NCBI RefSeq assembly: GCF_029227915.1
Contig: NC_079884.1
Coordinates: 8,122,001 to 8,186,000 of the forward strand
DNA: 64,000 nucleotides
Source of the DNA: Hydractinia symbiolongicarpus
Taxonomy: Eukaryota > Cnidaria > Hydrozoa > Anthoathecata > Hydractiniidae
Direction: 5' to 3'
Part shown: positions 32,601 to 44,393 of the stretch, one piece after another
Numbering within the stretch: the stretch's first letter is position 1
How the letters are laid out: every line of letters begins with the position of its first letter
Notes under the pieces: generated by a model
The model's input: the letters and a program-made list of their open reading frames with translations, nothing else
Database searches by the model: none
What the model was told of the DNA's origin: nothing
Translations under genes and position numbers: made by a program

Positions 32601-35250
32601 TTGATTTGTCACAAACACTGTCTGAAGAAAAACGTTCCAAAGTACAGTTTGCATCTTTCACTCCAGAGTTTGAAGACAAAATGTGAGTAGGTAATAATTA
32701 TTTTAACTGTCTATCTGATACTTTTCTTGTAAAGTTTAATCCGTAGGACTGGAAGAGAATGTCATGAGGCATAGCAAAAGTCAGGCAACGCTATGCAATT
32801 ATAATTTGTTTTGTGGCATTTAATCATTCAAATGTTTTTGTGAGCCAATTCATAATAAATTATGAAGATATTTGAATAATTTCAGTATCAGGAATTTCTT
32901 TTGAAGGGCGCTAATAAAATAAGAATTTCGATGGCTCTGATAATGATTTCTTGTCAAAAAAGGCCATTTGTTTAAAGTAAAAAGCCAGAGAAACTAAATA
33001 TTTACTACATACAATATACAGTTCTCTTTATAGAACAAAAAAATCGATGAACACATTTTACAAAAAATTACTGCGTTCCATAAAGAATACCATAGACAGA
33101 AAGGGATTATCGACAGAAAATTCAACAGTAAGTTCATACATAACAAAAAATCGCTTGTATTCTATTCTAAGCGAAAAGTCAATATCAATTGTTGGAAGTA
33201 AGAAAATAAACATTGTATATTCAAAAAATTAGAACTAAATATTGAGGAAACCCTGAAATGAGATAAAAAACACGTGAAATTCTGCAGTCGAATGTAAACC
33301 TACCCCCCTGACATCACGTATTGCGCAAATTAGTAGCTCAGGATGTCATTGCAATCTCTGTCATGAGTTCATGTCCGTGTATATTTGCACTGTTATATCT
33401 TATATAAATAAATTAAAATCTAGTTTGAAGTGGGGACTATGAGCACTATGATTCCAGGTGAGATAGATTAAACATAAAGGCACATGATGGTTATCTATTT
33501 ACTGTATATACAGTAAACTCTCTATAATTAGAACTGGTGGGACAAAGAATTTGTTCAAATTAAGAGGGGTTCGAATCGAGGAAAAAGTTGATACAGTTTT
33601 TAACAAATTTATTATTTTTATTTCTGACAAGCACTTTTCCTTTCAGACTTATTTTTTAGGACTCTAGTCAAAAAGGGATGATTTTAAACAAACAAAAAAT
33701 ACATTCTGCTGTAGTTAAACTCTAAAAACCTATTCCTTTGAAAAAAACTTTACACTTTGTTTTCGATGAAATTCAACATTCTAATCTGAGTTCAAAAACA
33801 TTATGTCCGGTATACACGATTAACTTTTTAACGATGTTCGAATAATGAAGGGGAAAAACGCCAAGGGAATAATAAGAAGGGTTTCTTATGAATTTTTTAC
33901 GGTGCTAAAGAAATTGTTCAAATTAAGGAGATGTTCGAATAATAGGTCGAAATATAGAGAGCCTGCTGTATTCGATTCTTTAGTTAGGAAAATGCATTAT
34001 AGGTCATACCTCCAATACTACGAATCAGTATTTCGTCATTGGGCTCGCCTTTTTGGAAGGAATCGATGTTAAGCTCCGACGAGTACGACTCTTCATTGGC
34101 CTGGTTTCTGCTTTCACTTAAATCGTTGTTGAGAAGGTCATATGCCAGTTGCTTGGTTACCGTACCAGCACACCTAATCCAGGTAAGGTTGAGATCGACA
34201 TTTTTTAATGTATGGCTGCATAAGTGAGTTTATTGAATCAAATAGTGTTAAATGATTTCGTTTTTACACATCTAATACTGGTTTTTGATTATACCAATAG
34301 GGATTATCTAACAAATGACTTTTTAAATGAATGCTATGAGAAAAGTTCGCTGAAGAGAAAAATTACACAGTAATTAGTAATATATAGGATTTTAGATTGT
34401 CAAAAATTGCAAGTCAGATTGAATGTACCTAAGTTCTCTTTTTCTTTGCAGGATGAAAGTTACATAAACCGTTTGGAACATTGTTGTGATACTGTTATAC
34501 GGTTGGAATCATTCGCTGGATCAGAAAAAGAACAAAATCCACTTTACAAGGAATACCATGGTGAGAAGGCTTCTTTTAATTTTAATGGTTGACTTTGTGT
34601 GTATTAAGATACATAAGCACTGACTAAAGCTTTCTATCCTTCTGATGTAATTGTTTTTATTCCATTCTCGGTGTGAGTTTGATACACAAGAGTAAGCGTG
34701 CTAAATTTGGAGAAAGAAAGTTTAAAAAAAATACATTATTTAAATAGAGAAATTCTGCAAATATGAAATATACTGGCTCATAGTTAACAATAGCAATATG
34801 TTTATTAAATCGCAGTTATGCAAAGAATTTATCCCAATTTTTAATGAAGTGTTTGTTCCCTGTTTTCTTGTATCATCACGTTTTTTTATTATTATGTCCA
34901 GGATTGTTTCATTTGAAGAAGCACGCCAAACTTAACTGCATATGTGGACAGAACATCGATACATCTGATTTAGCGTTCAAGCTTAGAAGAAAAAAGTTTG
35001 TTATTGAGGTGAATATAGTATACTAAAAATAAATTTAATTTTCTTTCCAAAATATCGATGAGGTGATAAAAATTAAACGATGTTATATTTTCAAAAAAAA
35101 ATATTTCTAATTTGTTTTGTTTAGAAACTACATCTTCCTCCAGACATCTCTGAAACTGCAAGTCGTTCACAAGGAAACACGAGCAGCGTCAAGCCGACCA
35201 CGCCTTTGTGTAACATGACGACACCTGTAAATAATGTGTTAGATTTTTGA
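29628..35250 (+). CDS. ELP4: Elongator complex protein 4 (PAXNEB family)
   Basis: Elp4 forms, with Elp5 and Elp6, the RecA-like hexameric ring of Elongator, which modifies wobble uridines of tRNAs (family knowledge). Ten coding exons: 29628-29754, 31189-31224, 31720-31841, 32144-32257, 32567-32682, 33034-33127, 34003-34182, 34452-34560, 34902-35008, 35125-35250. They total 1131 nt (376 aa), a little shorter than the human protein. Visible family segments: STGIPSLDSLL joined to GGLAVGTLMLIEEDVY (the RecA-like N-terminal strand), EGLQIAWRYQNKP, FGHYFDLSQ, PILRISISSLGSPFW, SCLVTVPAHLIQ, YINRLEHCCDTVIRLESFAG and FHLKKHAKLNC. The Walker-type ATP loop is not canonical, as in other Elp4 proteins. 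An AG preceded by a T-run ends 14 nt before the ATG, so the true 5' end may be a spliced or trans-spliced leader. Confidence 0.93.
29842..29887. repeat. Perfect hairpin, 20-bp stem and 6-nt loop
   Basis: TTTTAGATGGTCCCTTATCT (29842-29861) and its exact reverse complement (29868-29887), separated by 6 nt. It lies in ELP4 intron 1, about 90 bp after exon 1. Confidence 0.95.
30581..30737 (-). repeat. Long inverted repeat, right arm
   Basis: Reverse complement of 27851-28003 with small differences, ending GGTTCCCTTTAA at 30737. The two arms enclose 2.6 kb that includes ELP4 exon 1. This is either one inverted-repeat element or two copies of a family inserted in opposite directions. Confidence 0.85.
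33511..33968. mobile_element. pogo/Tigger-like MITE with TA target duplication
   Basis: The left end CAGTAAACTCTCTATAATTA and the right end (reverse complement CAGCAGGCTCTCTATATTTC) are inverted repeats flanked by TA on both sides. 'GTTCAAATTAAG' and 'GTTCGAAT' motifs recur near both ends. The CAGTAAA-CTCTATAAT type of end is common in pogo/Tigger elements (family knowledge). No transposase. It fills over half of ELP4 intron 6, ending 34 bp before exon 7. Confidence 0.7.
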
Positions 35251-37100
35251 TGCAAACATATATTTTAAAAACAAGTACACTGCTTATTGATCGTGTCTTG
35301 TTATAAAAAAACCTGACAGTACGGTGCTCTGTTGTAAGCGACATCTTTCCGAAAAGCGACAGTTTATTTTTTAAATTGGGTTCAGTGCTGATTTCAATTT
35401 GTGGTATTGCTCAAAGCAAAAGTTTTCATTTTTTTCAAATTGCTAGGCTTTCTTGTGTAAAGAAAAAAATAGTAAGAGATTTTTAAGAAACAATTGATAG
35501 CTAACACAAACGTTCTTCGCATTTTCTACCTTAAAGGAGTCACAATACGCATCCTCTACGTCCACAAATTTGCAGACTCCATTAAGACAAATAATGTTTG
35601 TTCTAAAAAAGGATCAAGACTCAACACTACTGTTGCTTTGCCTTTTGCTAATCTGTCATGTCAAAACAGAAAACCTTTTAAAAATTCTCACCTCAAACTG
35701 GTAAAAAATTATTCCAAATTGCCCGTACACATTTAGGAGAAATAACAATTGGTAACAAGTTGTGCTTAAAATGTTCGCCACATATTTAAGGTCAGGGATT
35801 TGGACTTTCTGTTCGGTACAATACTGACTTGTGTGACGTAAGTCTGCGGGGATGTAAACAAATGCATTCTCAATGAAGGAAGCAAGGGAATGCTAAGCTG
35901 TGCCTCCTGTTATTGTCAAAGAGTAATTATATTTATCATGTTTTGAAATAAATAATGTTTCACTGTTATAAATCATAGTTTTAGAGTTTTGAGTTATCAC
36001 TTGGAAAAAGTGAGTATTACGCGTATTCAACTTTTTTATAAAATTTTCTTTGATTTTTTTTGTATCAAAACATCCTGAAAAAAAACAAACAGGTGCTTCA
36101 TTTAATTTTCTAGACTTAAAAACAAAACTGCAATTGATTATGCGCAATGGAGTGTACTGGAAGTGATTAAAAAATCAAAAAATTTTATCCCATATTGTTT
36201 TCGGGATATGTAAGAATGTTTTTATTACAAAAAGACATATATTTTATATATGTGCTTACGTATCGTTAGTTCTCCAAAAGAAAAGAATGTGGAATTAATG
36301 TTTGGCAAACTACTTTTAATTTAGACTTTTTTGAACAAGAAAGACATTCGCAATCTTTAAATTCGCATTCGAGTAAATTCAGTTTAAAATTCACTAGAAT
36401 CCACAACACTATATTCAAGATCAGATGAAATTGGGCATTGAATTCCTCCCAAGCGTATTGAAAGCAGTCAACTCGTTTAAAGGACTTCTTCTCCTTCATT
36501 TTCAATTGTCCGTATCGTCAGATTAGCAGCCCTTGAAATGGAGGTGGATGACAAGCATGCTTCAGATCAAGAAGTAACATAGCTTAGTTAACTAAACTTT
36601 CTTCTTCGAGGTTAATAAAATGAGTTTTAAATAAAAAAATTTGTCCCACCTTCACTACTCCGATTTCACGGTGGTGAGAAAAATTATGCTGGGTCTCCTG
36701 GCTAGAAGTAACAAGGAAGTTTAACTCTCCTCCAAACTTACTTTTATTATTTTTAATAACCATACTTGCAGCTTATTATTAACATGAAATAATAAAACTT
36801 CTATTCACACACTTTTATTGATTTTGATGGTGTGTCAAAAAGACAAAAAAACAACAGGGTTTCGAAACTAAAATTTAGGTCGATACTGATATCTTTACGA
36901 TGGAGCGTGTTTTTTGCGTAATTGCACCAATCAAGAACCAACACATTTTTGGATCAAAACAAACTTTTCAAAATGGTAGACGTGTAAACGCGTGAGAACG
37001 AAACTGCATGTGTGCTCTTTCGATGGGCAAAGCTTGCGGCAACCAGTAACTGATTATCGTAAATTTTGTAGCTCGCTCGTCTTTTTCCTTGAAGCTCATC
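35251..37100. other. Intergenic between ELP4 and CALU
   Basis: It holds the ELP4 3' UTR and the CALU promoter. Open frames of up to about 84 codons (both strands) show no domain, no splice-supported continuation and low-complexity composition, so they are not called. No repeat recognised. Confidence 0.5.
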
Positions 37101-40100
37101 ATGCAGAAAATCGTGTTTCTGATTTTTTTAACTGTATGTATTTTAATATGTGAAGCTACCCCTAAAGATAGAGTCAAAGACGAAGATCTTTCCAATGAAG
37201 TTCACTGGAAAAAAGTTGACGAAGAACATAACGAACACAATCCAGAATATGATCACGAAGCATTCCTTGGGAAGAAAGCAGCAAGGGAGTTCGAAGAATT
37301 AACACCAGAAGAAAGTAAAAACCGGCTTGGGTGAGTTTAGTTTCTCCATATTCTTGGATCCTAGTTACCATGATTGAAATTAATAAAAAAACATATTTGA
37401 ATTCAGCATCAAAATTTATATAGGCCTTTTTGAATATTTACATTTTCCGCAGTAAGTCCTTTTGACTCTTCCTGAAGAAAGGTCTTTTTTTGTTATTGTT
37501 AAAGCTTTAAACTATATTAACTGTAGGAAAGACATAGCACTATATTTGAGTGTTGTACAATAAATCATGTTCTAATAATCATATGGTATTCAAATTTCTT
37601 ATATAATAATATGATAATCTTATATAATTTTAGGTGATAAATCCAAATATGCCAATCATTTTCCCAATGTTTGTTTGTTTCCTCCTTTAAAATATGAGGA
37701 TTATCTTATTAACTTGGCATGTTTATGTTTGTTTGCCCTGATTACCCAAAATGCCTTGCGCAACTGTGAAAAGGTCTATAAACGCTGCCCTGATTATGTA
37801 TGACACTGTGGCGCCATAGATTAGTGGTTATAGCTCTCATACTCTGTGTGGGAGACTGGGGTTTTATTCCTCTTAACAGCGATTCAACATGGACGAGTGA
37901 ATGTTACCATAGCCCCGGGTTAACCCAAGCCATGTGAGGAAAATTGGGGAAATGGCACACTGTGTGGGCCGTTGGATGTTGCCGGGAGTTGTCTAGTAGA
38001 GCGCAGGCTCTAATTCGGTCTGCGTAGCTCAAAATGAGCATTAAATACTCTAGGACTCTCCATCTAAGCCATGGCCCCTCCTGGAAATAATAGACAGGGT
38101 ATATCCCTCAATATTTGTGAGGCTAGCCATGTAAAATATGCACATCTATTATCTATGGCAGCTTGCCTGGTTAAGAAAAGGACAAAAAAGTACATAATCA
38201 GGGTAACATAATCAGGACAGGCTGGCCACTAATTGTGTACGACAGTTAAAAAATATTATTTTGCACTTATAAAAGGAACATAATCAAGACAGGCCGGTTT
38301 ATGTACCACAGTCTAATATCATTTCTTTCTTAAAAAACACAAATAATCGGGGCAGGCCGACTTATATACGACAGTCTAATGTTACTAAGACTTATAGAAC
38401 AAACATAATCAGGGCAGGCTGGCTTATCTTTTTAAATTTTTTTCTCACTTTTTCTCACGAACAAATATAATCGGGGTCGACCCCTTTTATACCATTTGTC
38501 ATCAGATTTGAAAAGCAAATAGCCCTGGTGGTAAAGTTGTTGTTGTTTTCAAATGAAACGAAATTTCATGGCAACTAATAAATTTTGGGAAACGCAAGTT
38601 TAATAACTTTTCACCAAACTTAATTCCCGCAAAAAGAATAATTTAGGTTCTGTAAAATTTAGTTACTTCAAAGTATATTATGTTGAAATGTATTTACAAG
38701 ATTAGTTTATAATAAGAGTTATGTCGAGACTTTTTTTCTTTTGACATGCCTAGTAATTTTCAATGGTGTTCTATATTGCAGATAAAAATTACGTCAAGAC
38801 TTTTTCTTTCGCCATGTGTAGTTTTTAAGGGTGTTTTATCTTACAAAGAATGTTTGATTCACAGGAGTTCACAGAAGCTGTTATGTAAGCTCTGTGGATA
38901 CATAATCCGACTGTCCTGTTTATAAACAGGCCGTTTTCGCAATCCGGGCAGAACAAGGACACCAACCTGGATCCGAGAATTATTTTGTATATATAATATA
39001 AACGGTCATAAAGACTGAAGCTAAGGCATACATCACAAATATTTGTTGTTAGAGTCAACCGATTGACCTTATTTTCAGATCACAATTAATTACATTCAGA
39101 TTCGGAAGAACTAGAGTGACAAAAAATATTCTACGCTTGCTATCTCCACAAAAAGTCATTACCCGATATTTTTTACCAAGCTTCGTTTCAAAATTCTGGC
39201 CAGGAGTGCCAAGGGTAATCCTTTTATTTATAGATAGCTAAGATTTGTATTATGACCCTCTGTGATCTCGTTTTCTATCATTTCATTCCCATGGTTTAAG
39301 CATTCTTTTCCCTTACCCTAAGTAGGATTTTATTTTTATTTTAAAAATGGATGTAATACAAAAGCGATTATTCATGCGATTTAGCCACACGTCAATCGTC
39401 ACAACAGCTAAAGCGAAAGTATTGTTGTGATAATATCACAGAAGATTGATAATAGAGATCATTATGTTATAAAAAATTAAAATGAAATAGACTTTAGCCA
39501 ATTATATAGTTCATACACAGGTTTAAGAATGCTGAAAATTATGTATTTTTACCCCGGACATTCTGCCAAAGTAAAATCAGAATTACGGTGGATTTCCAAG
39601 ATGCCCTGGCGAATCTTAGACTCTGCGATATTTAGCTGAGGTCTGTCCACCTTTGCAGTCAACGAGCCAAATCAAACAAACAACGTATATTTCTTAGACT
39701 GCCAAAAAAAGAAAGACAAATTGATAGACTGAGGGACAGGAATCATTTTGATCAACTTGACTAGTTGATTGACTTTTATGTAATCATAAGTCAAAAAACC
39801 CTGTCAGCCTATAGAAAGTCATAAAGATGCAAAGTAGATCATTATTGAAGAAATTACCAAAATAGAAGATCTGGTTTTGTTTAATTTATCACGAAAATCA
39901 GAATGTTTAAAGTAACATTTTGTTTTTTTGTTCAAATTGTAAAGGGGATTAAAATTCTAAAAACACACAAAAACTCATGTCTTGTTGTTCTCGAGAATCA
40001 TCTAAAAATTTAGTTTTCGTTATGTTCAATCCAGACTGGTAATTAGCTGACTAGGTGTTGTCATGTTGGTAGTTGTGGGGAACGCTGTCTGTGTGTGTCT

Positions 40101-42665
40101 GGCAGTATCATCATGGATATCTAAAATTCTAGCAGACAACCTTTTACTAAAAGAAAACATGTGAACTCATCTGGATATGTGAACTCACCAAGATTGACAT
40201 AACACCCACAAACCAAGATTGTGGGTGTTATGTTAAAACTAAGTGTTACTAAAAAACTAAGTTTTATGTTCATGTTCATGATCATCCTCAATTTTTTGCA
40301 CTACGCATCTTTTTAGCTGTAAAACACAAACTAAAGCAAGTGACATCTTTAGCTTAATATATGTTTTAATCCCTATACACCTGTTTTTAAATGCAGAATG
40401 GTAAGCCATTGAAACTATTTTGTCCTTCATGCAGACATAGCTTATAAAACTTTAGATTCTAAAAGGATGGTTAATATATATCCATTATTGCACCCATTTT
40501 AATTAAATTCACAGCAGTTTATTTTCTATTCAATTTAGACAACTATTTCACAAAGTGGACAAAAATGGAGATGGTGCTGTTACTGAAGAAGAATTAAAAG
40601 AATGGATTCAATTCACACAGAATAAATATATTTGGGAGGATGCAGAGAAGCAAATGAAACAAAATGATTTGGATAAAGATGGACAAATTACATGGGACGA
40701 ATATAAAAAATCAACATATGGTTTTATGGATGACAGTGGTATATTTCTCACAATACTATTATTATTGTATGAAACTACATGATAAGTTTTTTAATTGGTA
40801 TAATTGGCAGTTAAATTGTTTATTTAACTTTTTTAATTCATTGGGCATTTGATTTTTTAAGTAAATAAGTTAAATATAGTTCAATATAGTTAACAATATT
40901 ATTTTTTGCACATAAACCATTATGTGCAAAAAATAATATTGTTAACTATGAAAAAACTTTTTTTTAAAATCCTAACGAACTGATTTATGGCAATGTGTAC
41001 TGCTGAAATTTTCTTCTGAAGTATATGTGTATGAATACAACAACTAGTGGTCCTTCCAAAAGCTTTGTCAATATTTCAAAAACTATTTGATGGCCCGTGG
41101 ATATATCCATGGGCTCACTTGTCCTTTATTTACCACCATTCGTGTGTCTCGCTACAGCATTTTGCGTGACAGACGTATACGGGTATTATAATATGTATAC
41201 TATCGAACATATTTTAAAATTAGCCTTTCCTGACATGATATCTTTATATTTTTTATGATGCAAAGCAACTTGGGTCATCAAAAAGGTTCTTAAATATGGT
41301 GAAAAAAAAACAATTTGACTGGTGGTTTTATAATTGCATGAGTGTTTTCCAACCTTATAGATAATAATGCTGAGCAATATAAGGATATGTTGGGTCGGGA
41401 TGAAAGACGATTCAAACGAGCTGACAAGAACGAGGATGGTAAATTAAATAATGAAGAGTTTGCTTCGTTTTTGCACCCTGAGAATCATGATCATATGAAA
41501 GGCTTGGTTATTGATGAAACACTTGAGGATATCGATAAAGATAAAGATGGCTCCATCAGCTTAGATGAATACATTGGTATGTTTTTTTTTTTTCAATATA
41601 TATATTTTACATTTAATTTTCACACCAACTCACAACTCAAAACATTATAAGTCTTAAATCCCATTCTTATAACTTCTAGATTACTCCAGAAATAAATTTT
41701 CTGAATTTCATCAGAAGTCTAAAGATGTTGTATAGTGCTGAAGGTTGTTAATGCATTTTAGTTGAGCTATTAATTAGTTGATTAGTTCCTAACCAACTTT
41801 ATCCAGCCTTTAAATTGCAAGGTATTTATTAGTTCAAATGTCCTCGGAACTCCTCGAATTATTAAGCCTGGCTATAAAAAGGAACTCCTAGAATTATTAA
41901 TCCTGGCTATAAAAAGGAACTCCTAGAATTATTAAAGCTGGCTATAAAAAGGAACTCCTCGAATTATTAAGCCTGGCTATGAAAAGGAACTCCTCGAATT
42001 ATTAAGCCTGGCTATGAAAAGGAACTCCTAGAATTATTAAGGCTGGCTATGAAAAACAATAAAACTCACCAATCATGTAAACGGTTTCAGGTCCGTTTAA
42101 GTATTATGTAGACTTGTTGGACTTTAAAAGTCTTGCGAAACTTTTAATAAAACTCTCTTTATCAAGGTGATTTGTGGCCCGAAGAAGATCGTGATGGTGA
42201 AGAACCTGAATGGGTAAAGACTGAGAAGGAACAATTTGCTAACTTCCGTGATAAAAATAAAGATGGTAAAATGGATAAGCAAGAAGTGGCAGATTGGATT
42301 CTTCCACCAGATTATGATCATGTTTCTTCTGAAGCAAAACATTTAATTATGGAGTCTGACACAGATAAGGTAAAAAAAATTTTGTTTGTCTGTCTGTTTC
42401 TGTCTGTCTTTTTCTATAAGAAACCTGCGCCTTTGGTTGAGTCTTGGATTTTTCCTTAAAATTTTGATAATTTTAGCCTCAAATGTTTCCTAGGTTTCCT
42501 TATGTAATCTTAAAAAAGGCATGCATATTTCTGTAACTTTTTAACTTTTGCATTTAGGATGGTAAAGTATCTAAAGAAGAAATGGTAGACAAGTACGACC
42601 TCTATGTTGGAAGCCAAGCCACTGATTTTGGGGAGGCCTTAAAATATAAGCACGAAGATTTATAA
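37101..42665 (+). CDS. CALU: Calumenin (CREC family, six EF-hands)
   Basis: Calumenin is a low-affinity Ca2+-binding protein of the ER and secretory pathway (family knowledge). Five coding exons: 37101-37330, 40539-40738, 41361-41576, 42167-42369, 42558-42665; 318 aa, normal for CREC. A signal peptide ([19 protein letters not shown]) is followed by an acidic linker. The six EF-hand loops are [60 protein letters not shown] and [12 protein letters not shown]; the sixth is split by the last intron. The C-terminal segment [12 protein letters not shown] is close to vertebrate calumenin. It ends KHEDL, where calumenins usually end HDEF and reticulocalbins HDEL, so retrieval by KDEL receptors is plausible but not certain. 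The start at 37101 is the first ATG that gives the signal peptide. Intron 1 holds a SINE and a minisatellite. Confidence 0.92.
37808..38156 (+). mobile_element. tRNA-derived SINE, copy 2 (about 349 bp)
   Basis: Collinear with 3829-4185 over its whole length, including GATTAGTGGTTATAGCTC, 'GTTAACCCAAGCCATGTGAG', 'GCCGTTGGATGTTGCCGGGA' and the ATCTATTATCTAT tail. Its B box has decayed (GGTTTTATTCC instead of GGTTCGATTCC), so this copy is probably transcriptionally dead. It lies in CALU intron 1, in the sense orientation. Confidence 0.88.
38190..38480. repeat. Degenerate 62-72-bp tandem repeat, about five units
   Basis: ACATAATCAGGRCAGGCYGG recurs near 38207, 38279, 38341, 38404 and 38467, with TATACGACAGTCTAAT blocks between. 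An inverted version (CTGCCCTGATTATGTATGAC) lies just before the SINE near 37784-37803. The SINE may therefore have inserted into, or next to, this repeat. Confidence 0.65.
40886..40949. repeat. Perfect 29-bp hairpin
   Basis: The arm at 40886-40914 (ATAGTTAACAATATTATTTT...) pairs exactly with 40921-40949 across a 6-nt loop (AACCAT). It lies in CALU intron 2, about 150 bp after exon 2. No mature small-RNA evidence can be judged from sequence. Confidence 0.95.
41079..41205 (+). repeat. Palindrome-bearing repeat family R2, best-preserved 3' half
   Basis: GCCCGTGGATATATCCATGG, then GCTCACTTGTCCTTTATTTA, CATTCGTGTGTCTCGCTACA and TTTTGCGTGACAGACGTATA, ending CGGGTATTATAATATG. It shares blocks with the copies near 11.2, 15.7 and 19.2 kb. 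It lies in CALU intron 2. Confidence 0.65.
41846..42055. repeat. 35-bp minisatellite, six units
   Basis: Six exact-length units of GGAACTCCTCGAATTATTAA + GCCTGGCTATAAAAA with a few substitutions (CTC/CTA, TAT/ATG). It lies in CALU intron 3, ending about 110 bp before exon 4. Confidence 0.95.
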
Positions 42666-44393
42666 AACTCTCAATTAGAAGAAATATAAACATACCTTAA
42701 GGAATAAGTTTACTCTAAAATTTTTTCCTCAGGTATATAGTCGTATATTTTAAATTATTTTAGGTTTTATTCCTACCTTCTTCGATTTTGTATTCCCTGG
42801 TTTAGTTGTGTTATTCTCTTTGTGTTTGTTGTAGCCGTTATTTTGCAAAATTTTATAAAGTGTCACCTGTTAGCTTTTTTTTTAAAAAAAAATTTCCAAT
42901 TAAAGTCAAGTGTTTTCTGTGTGTCGGCTGCAGCGTTTGCAGGACAACATTCTCTAATTGTTAGAGATACGCAGATCTCTGATTTTTACAGACCGTAACA
43001 ATAGTGCATCGGTGAAAAAGGTGGAAAACAAAAGTTGTATCACAGGTCATTTAGTTGAATGACCTGTGATACACACCTGAACATTTCAAACAGATGTCTT
43101 GTTATTGCTTTTGAAACTCTTCTGTTTACTGCTGCTTACTTCGAATAAACTTTTACACAATGACAATCGGCCTTACCTGAACGACTACCTCTAAGACAGG
43201 GAGATTTTACGCCATTGTGTAGTCATTTCTCTGTCCTGTCATGTTTGTGGTTTATTGCATTTTTTTGCCTATTCCCCAGTTAATGGGAAACAAAAGGAGT
43301 GAACGAGCCATGTCCCTTATTCAAAACTGTGTCGTTTCTTTTCATTTTCATGTTTTTTTATACACTCGGTCAATAGGAACATTTGTTAAGATGGACAGAA
43401 GCCGACTCTGGGACACACAGAAACATCAAGTCTTGCTTCTTCACCTAACTGCTGGTTGCCTTCCATGTTAGAATTAGTGGATGCGTGTTGTGGATAATTT
43501 AGATTTGCTTATAACGCTGTCGTCTTAATCGTCATTTTTGTCCCCGGGGCTCTTTTTCACTTTTTGAAAATGGGATAGCATCCAATCTTCAAAAAGTAAA
43601 AAAGTCCCTGCCTACGAGATTGGAGAATGCTTATTCGTTTTGTTGCAAATTTTACATACTAGTCGTTATTCAAGAAACAACACGGATTTTTCACTTAGCA
43701 ACAAAGACAATATTTGCACGTTACAACAAGCCTAACATAGTCCCTTTTTCATTATTGCGATATACTTCTGAAAGTGCTGCATTCCTTGAAAAATCAGTAC
43801 TTAACCTTAAAAAAACGTTAATATTTTATTTAAATAGTGTTGCATTATTCTTGGTACCACACTCGATGTTTTCTTTTGCAGCGTAAATACGTGCAGATCA
43901 TATACAAAGTTATTTTGTCGTGCTGCTGGGCAGAACGTGGTTGTTATGAGCACAGTGTGGGACAGAGGGATATAGCGCTGACATAAAAACTTTTATTCCA
44001 TTGTTGCAATATTCTTATGCATTATTATCTCCAGCGTTATTTTATTGTCTGATAAAAAATTAAATTTTAGAACAGAGATTTGAGAAAGCGCGTGACCTTG
44101 TTCGGTTCGTTAACAAAGGTCTGTGGTTCGGTGGTGCAAAGAACACGGGTCAACCAACCCTATCATGTGAGGTAAATTGGGTAGGACATTGCCATTTCTT
44201 TCCAGTATATACCTAATGTATACATTCAGAACACAGGACTCGCGTTGATAATAGTGTTTCTGAATGGTATTCTTTTTTTTTTCTGATAATCAGAGAAAAA
44301 AGACCAGAGGACGAGGTTGGTTTCCGCCCTATAAGGCGCCGTGTAAGATATAAACGCCCCGGCCGTGCAGGCCGTGCTCAATATTCTAACAAG
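42666..44393. other. Intergenic between CALU and PIN1
   Basis: CALU 3' UTR and PIN1 promoter. A 15-bp perfect hairpin GTATCACAGGTCATT / AATGACCTGTGATAC lies at 43037-43072. A SINE-body fragment lies at about 44143-44200. Open frames near 43241-43886 show no recognisable domain and are not called. Confidence 0.5.
44143..44200 (+). mobile_element. Diverged fragment of the 3829/37808 SINE body
   Basis: ACGGGTCAACCAACCCTATC, then ATGTGAGGTAAATTGGG aligns with the SINE body CGGGTTAACCCAAGCCATGT + GAGGAAAATTGGGG. It lies about 200 bp upstream of the PIN1 start codon. Confidence 0.55.

Noticed and set aside
35494-36505. Open frames of 79-84 codons between ELP4 and CALU
   Set aside because: No domain, signal peptide or splice-consistent neighbour exon. 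The length is expected by chance in AT-rich DNA.
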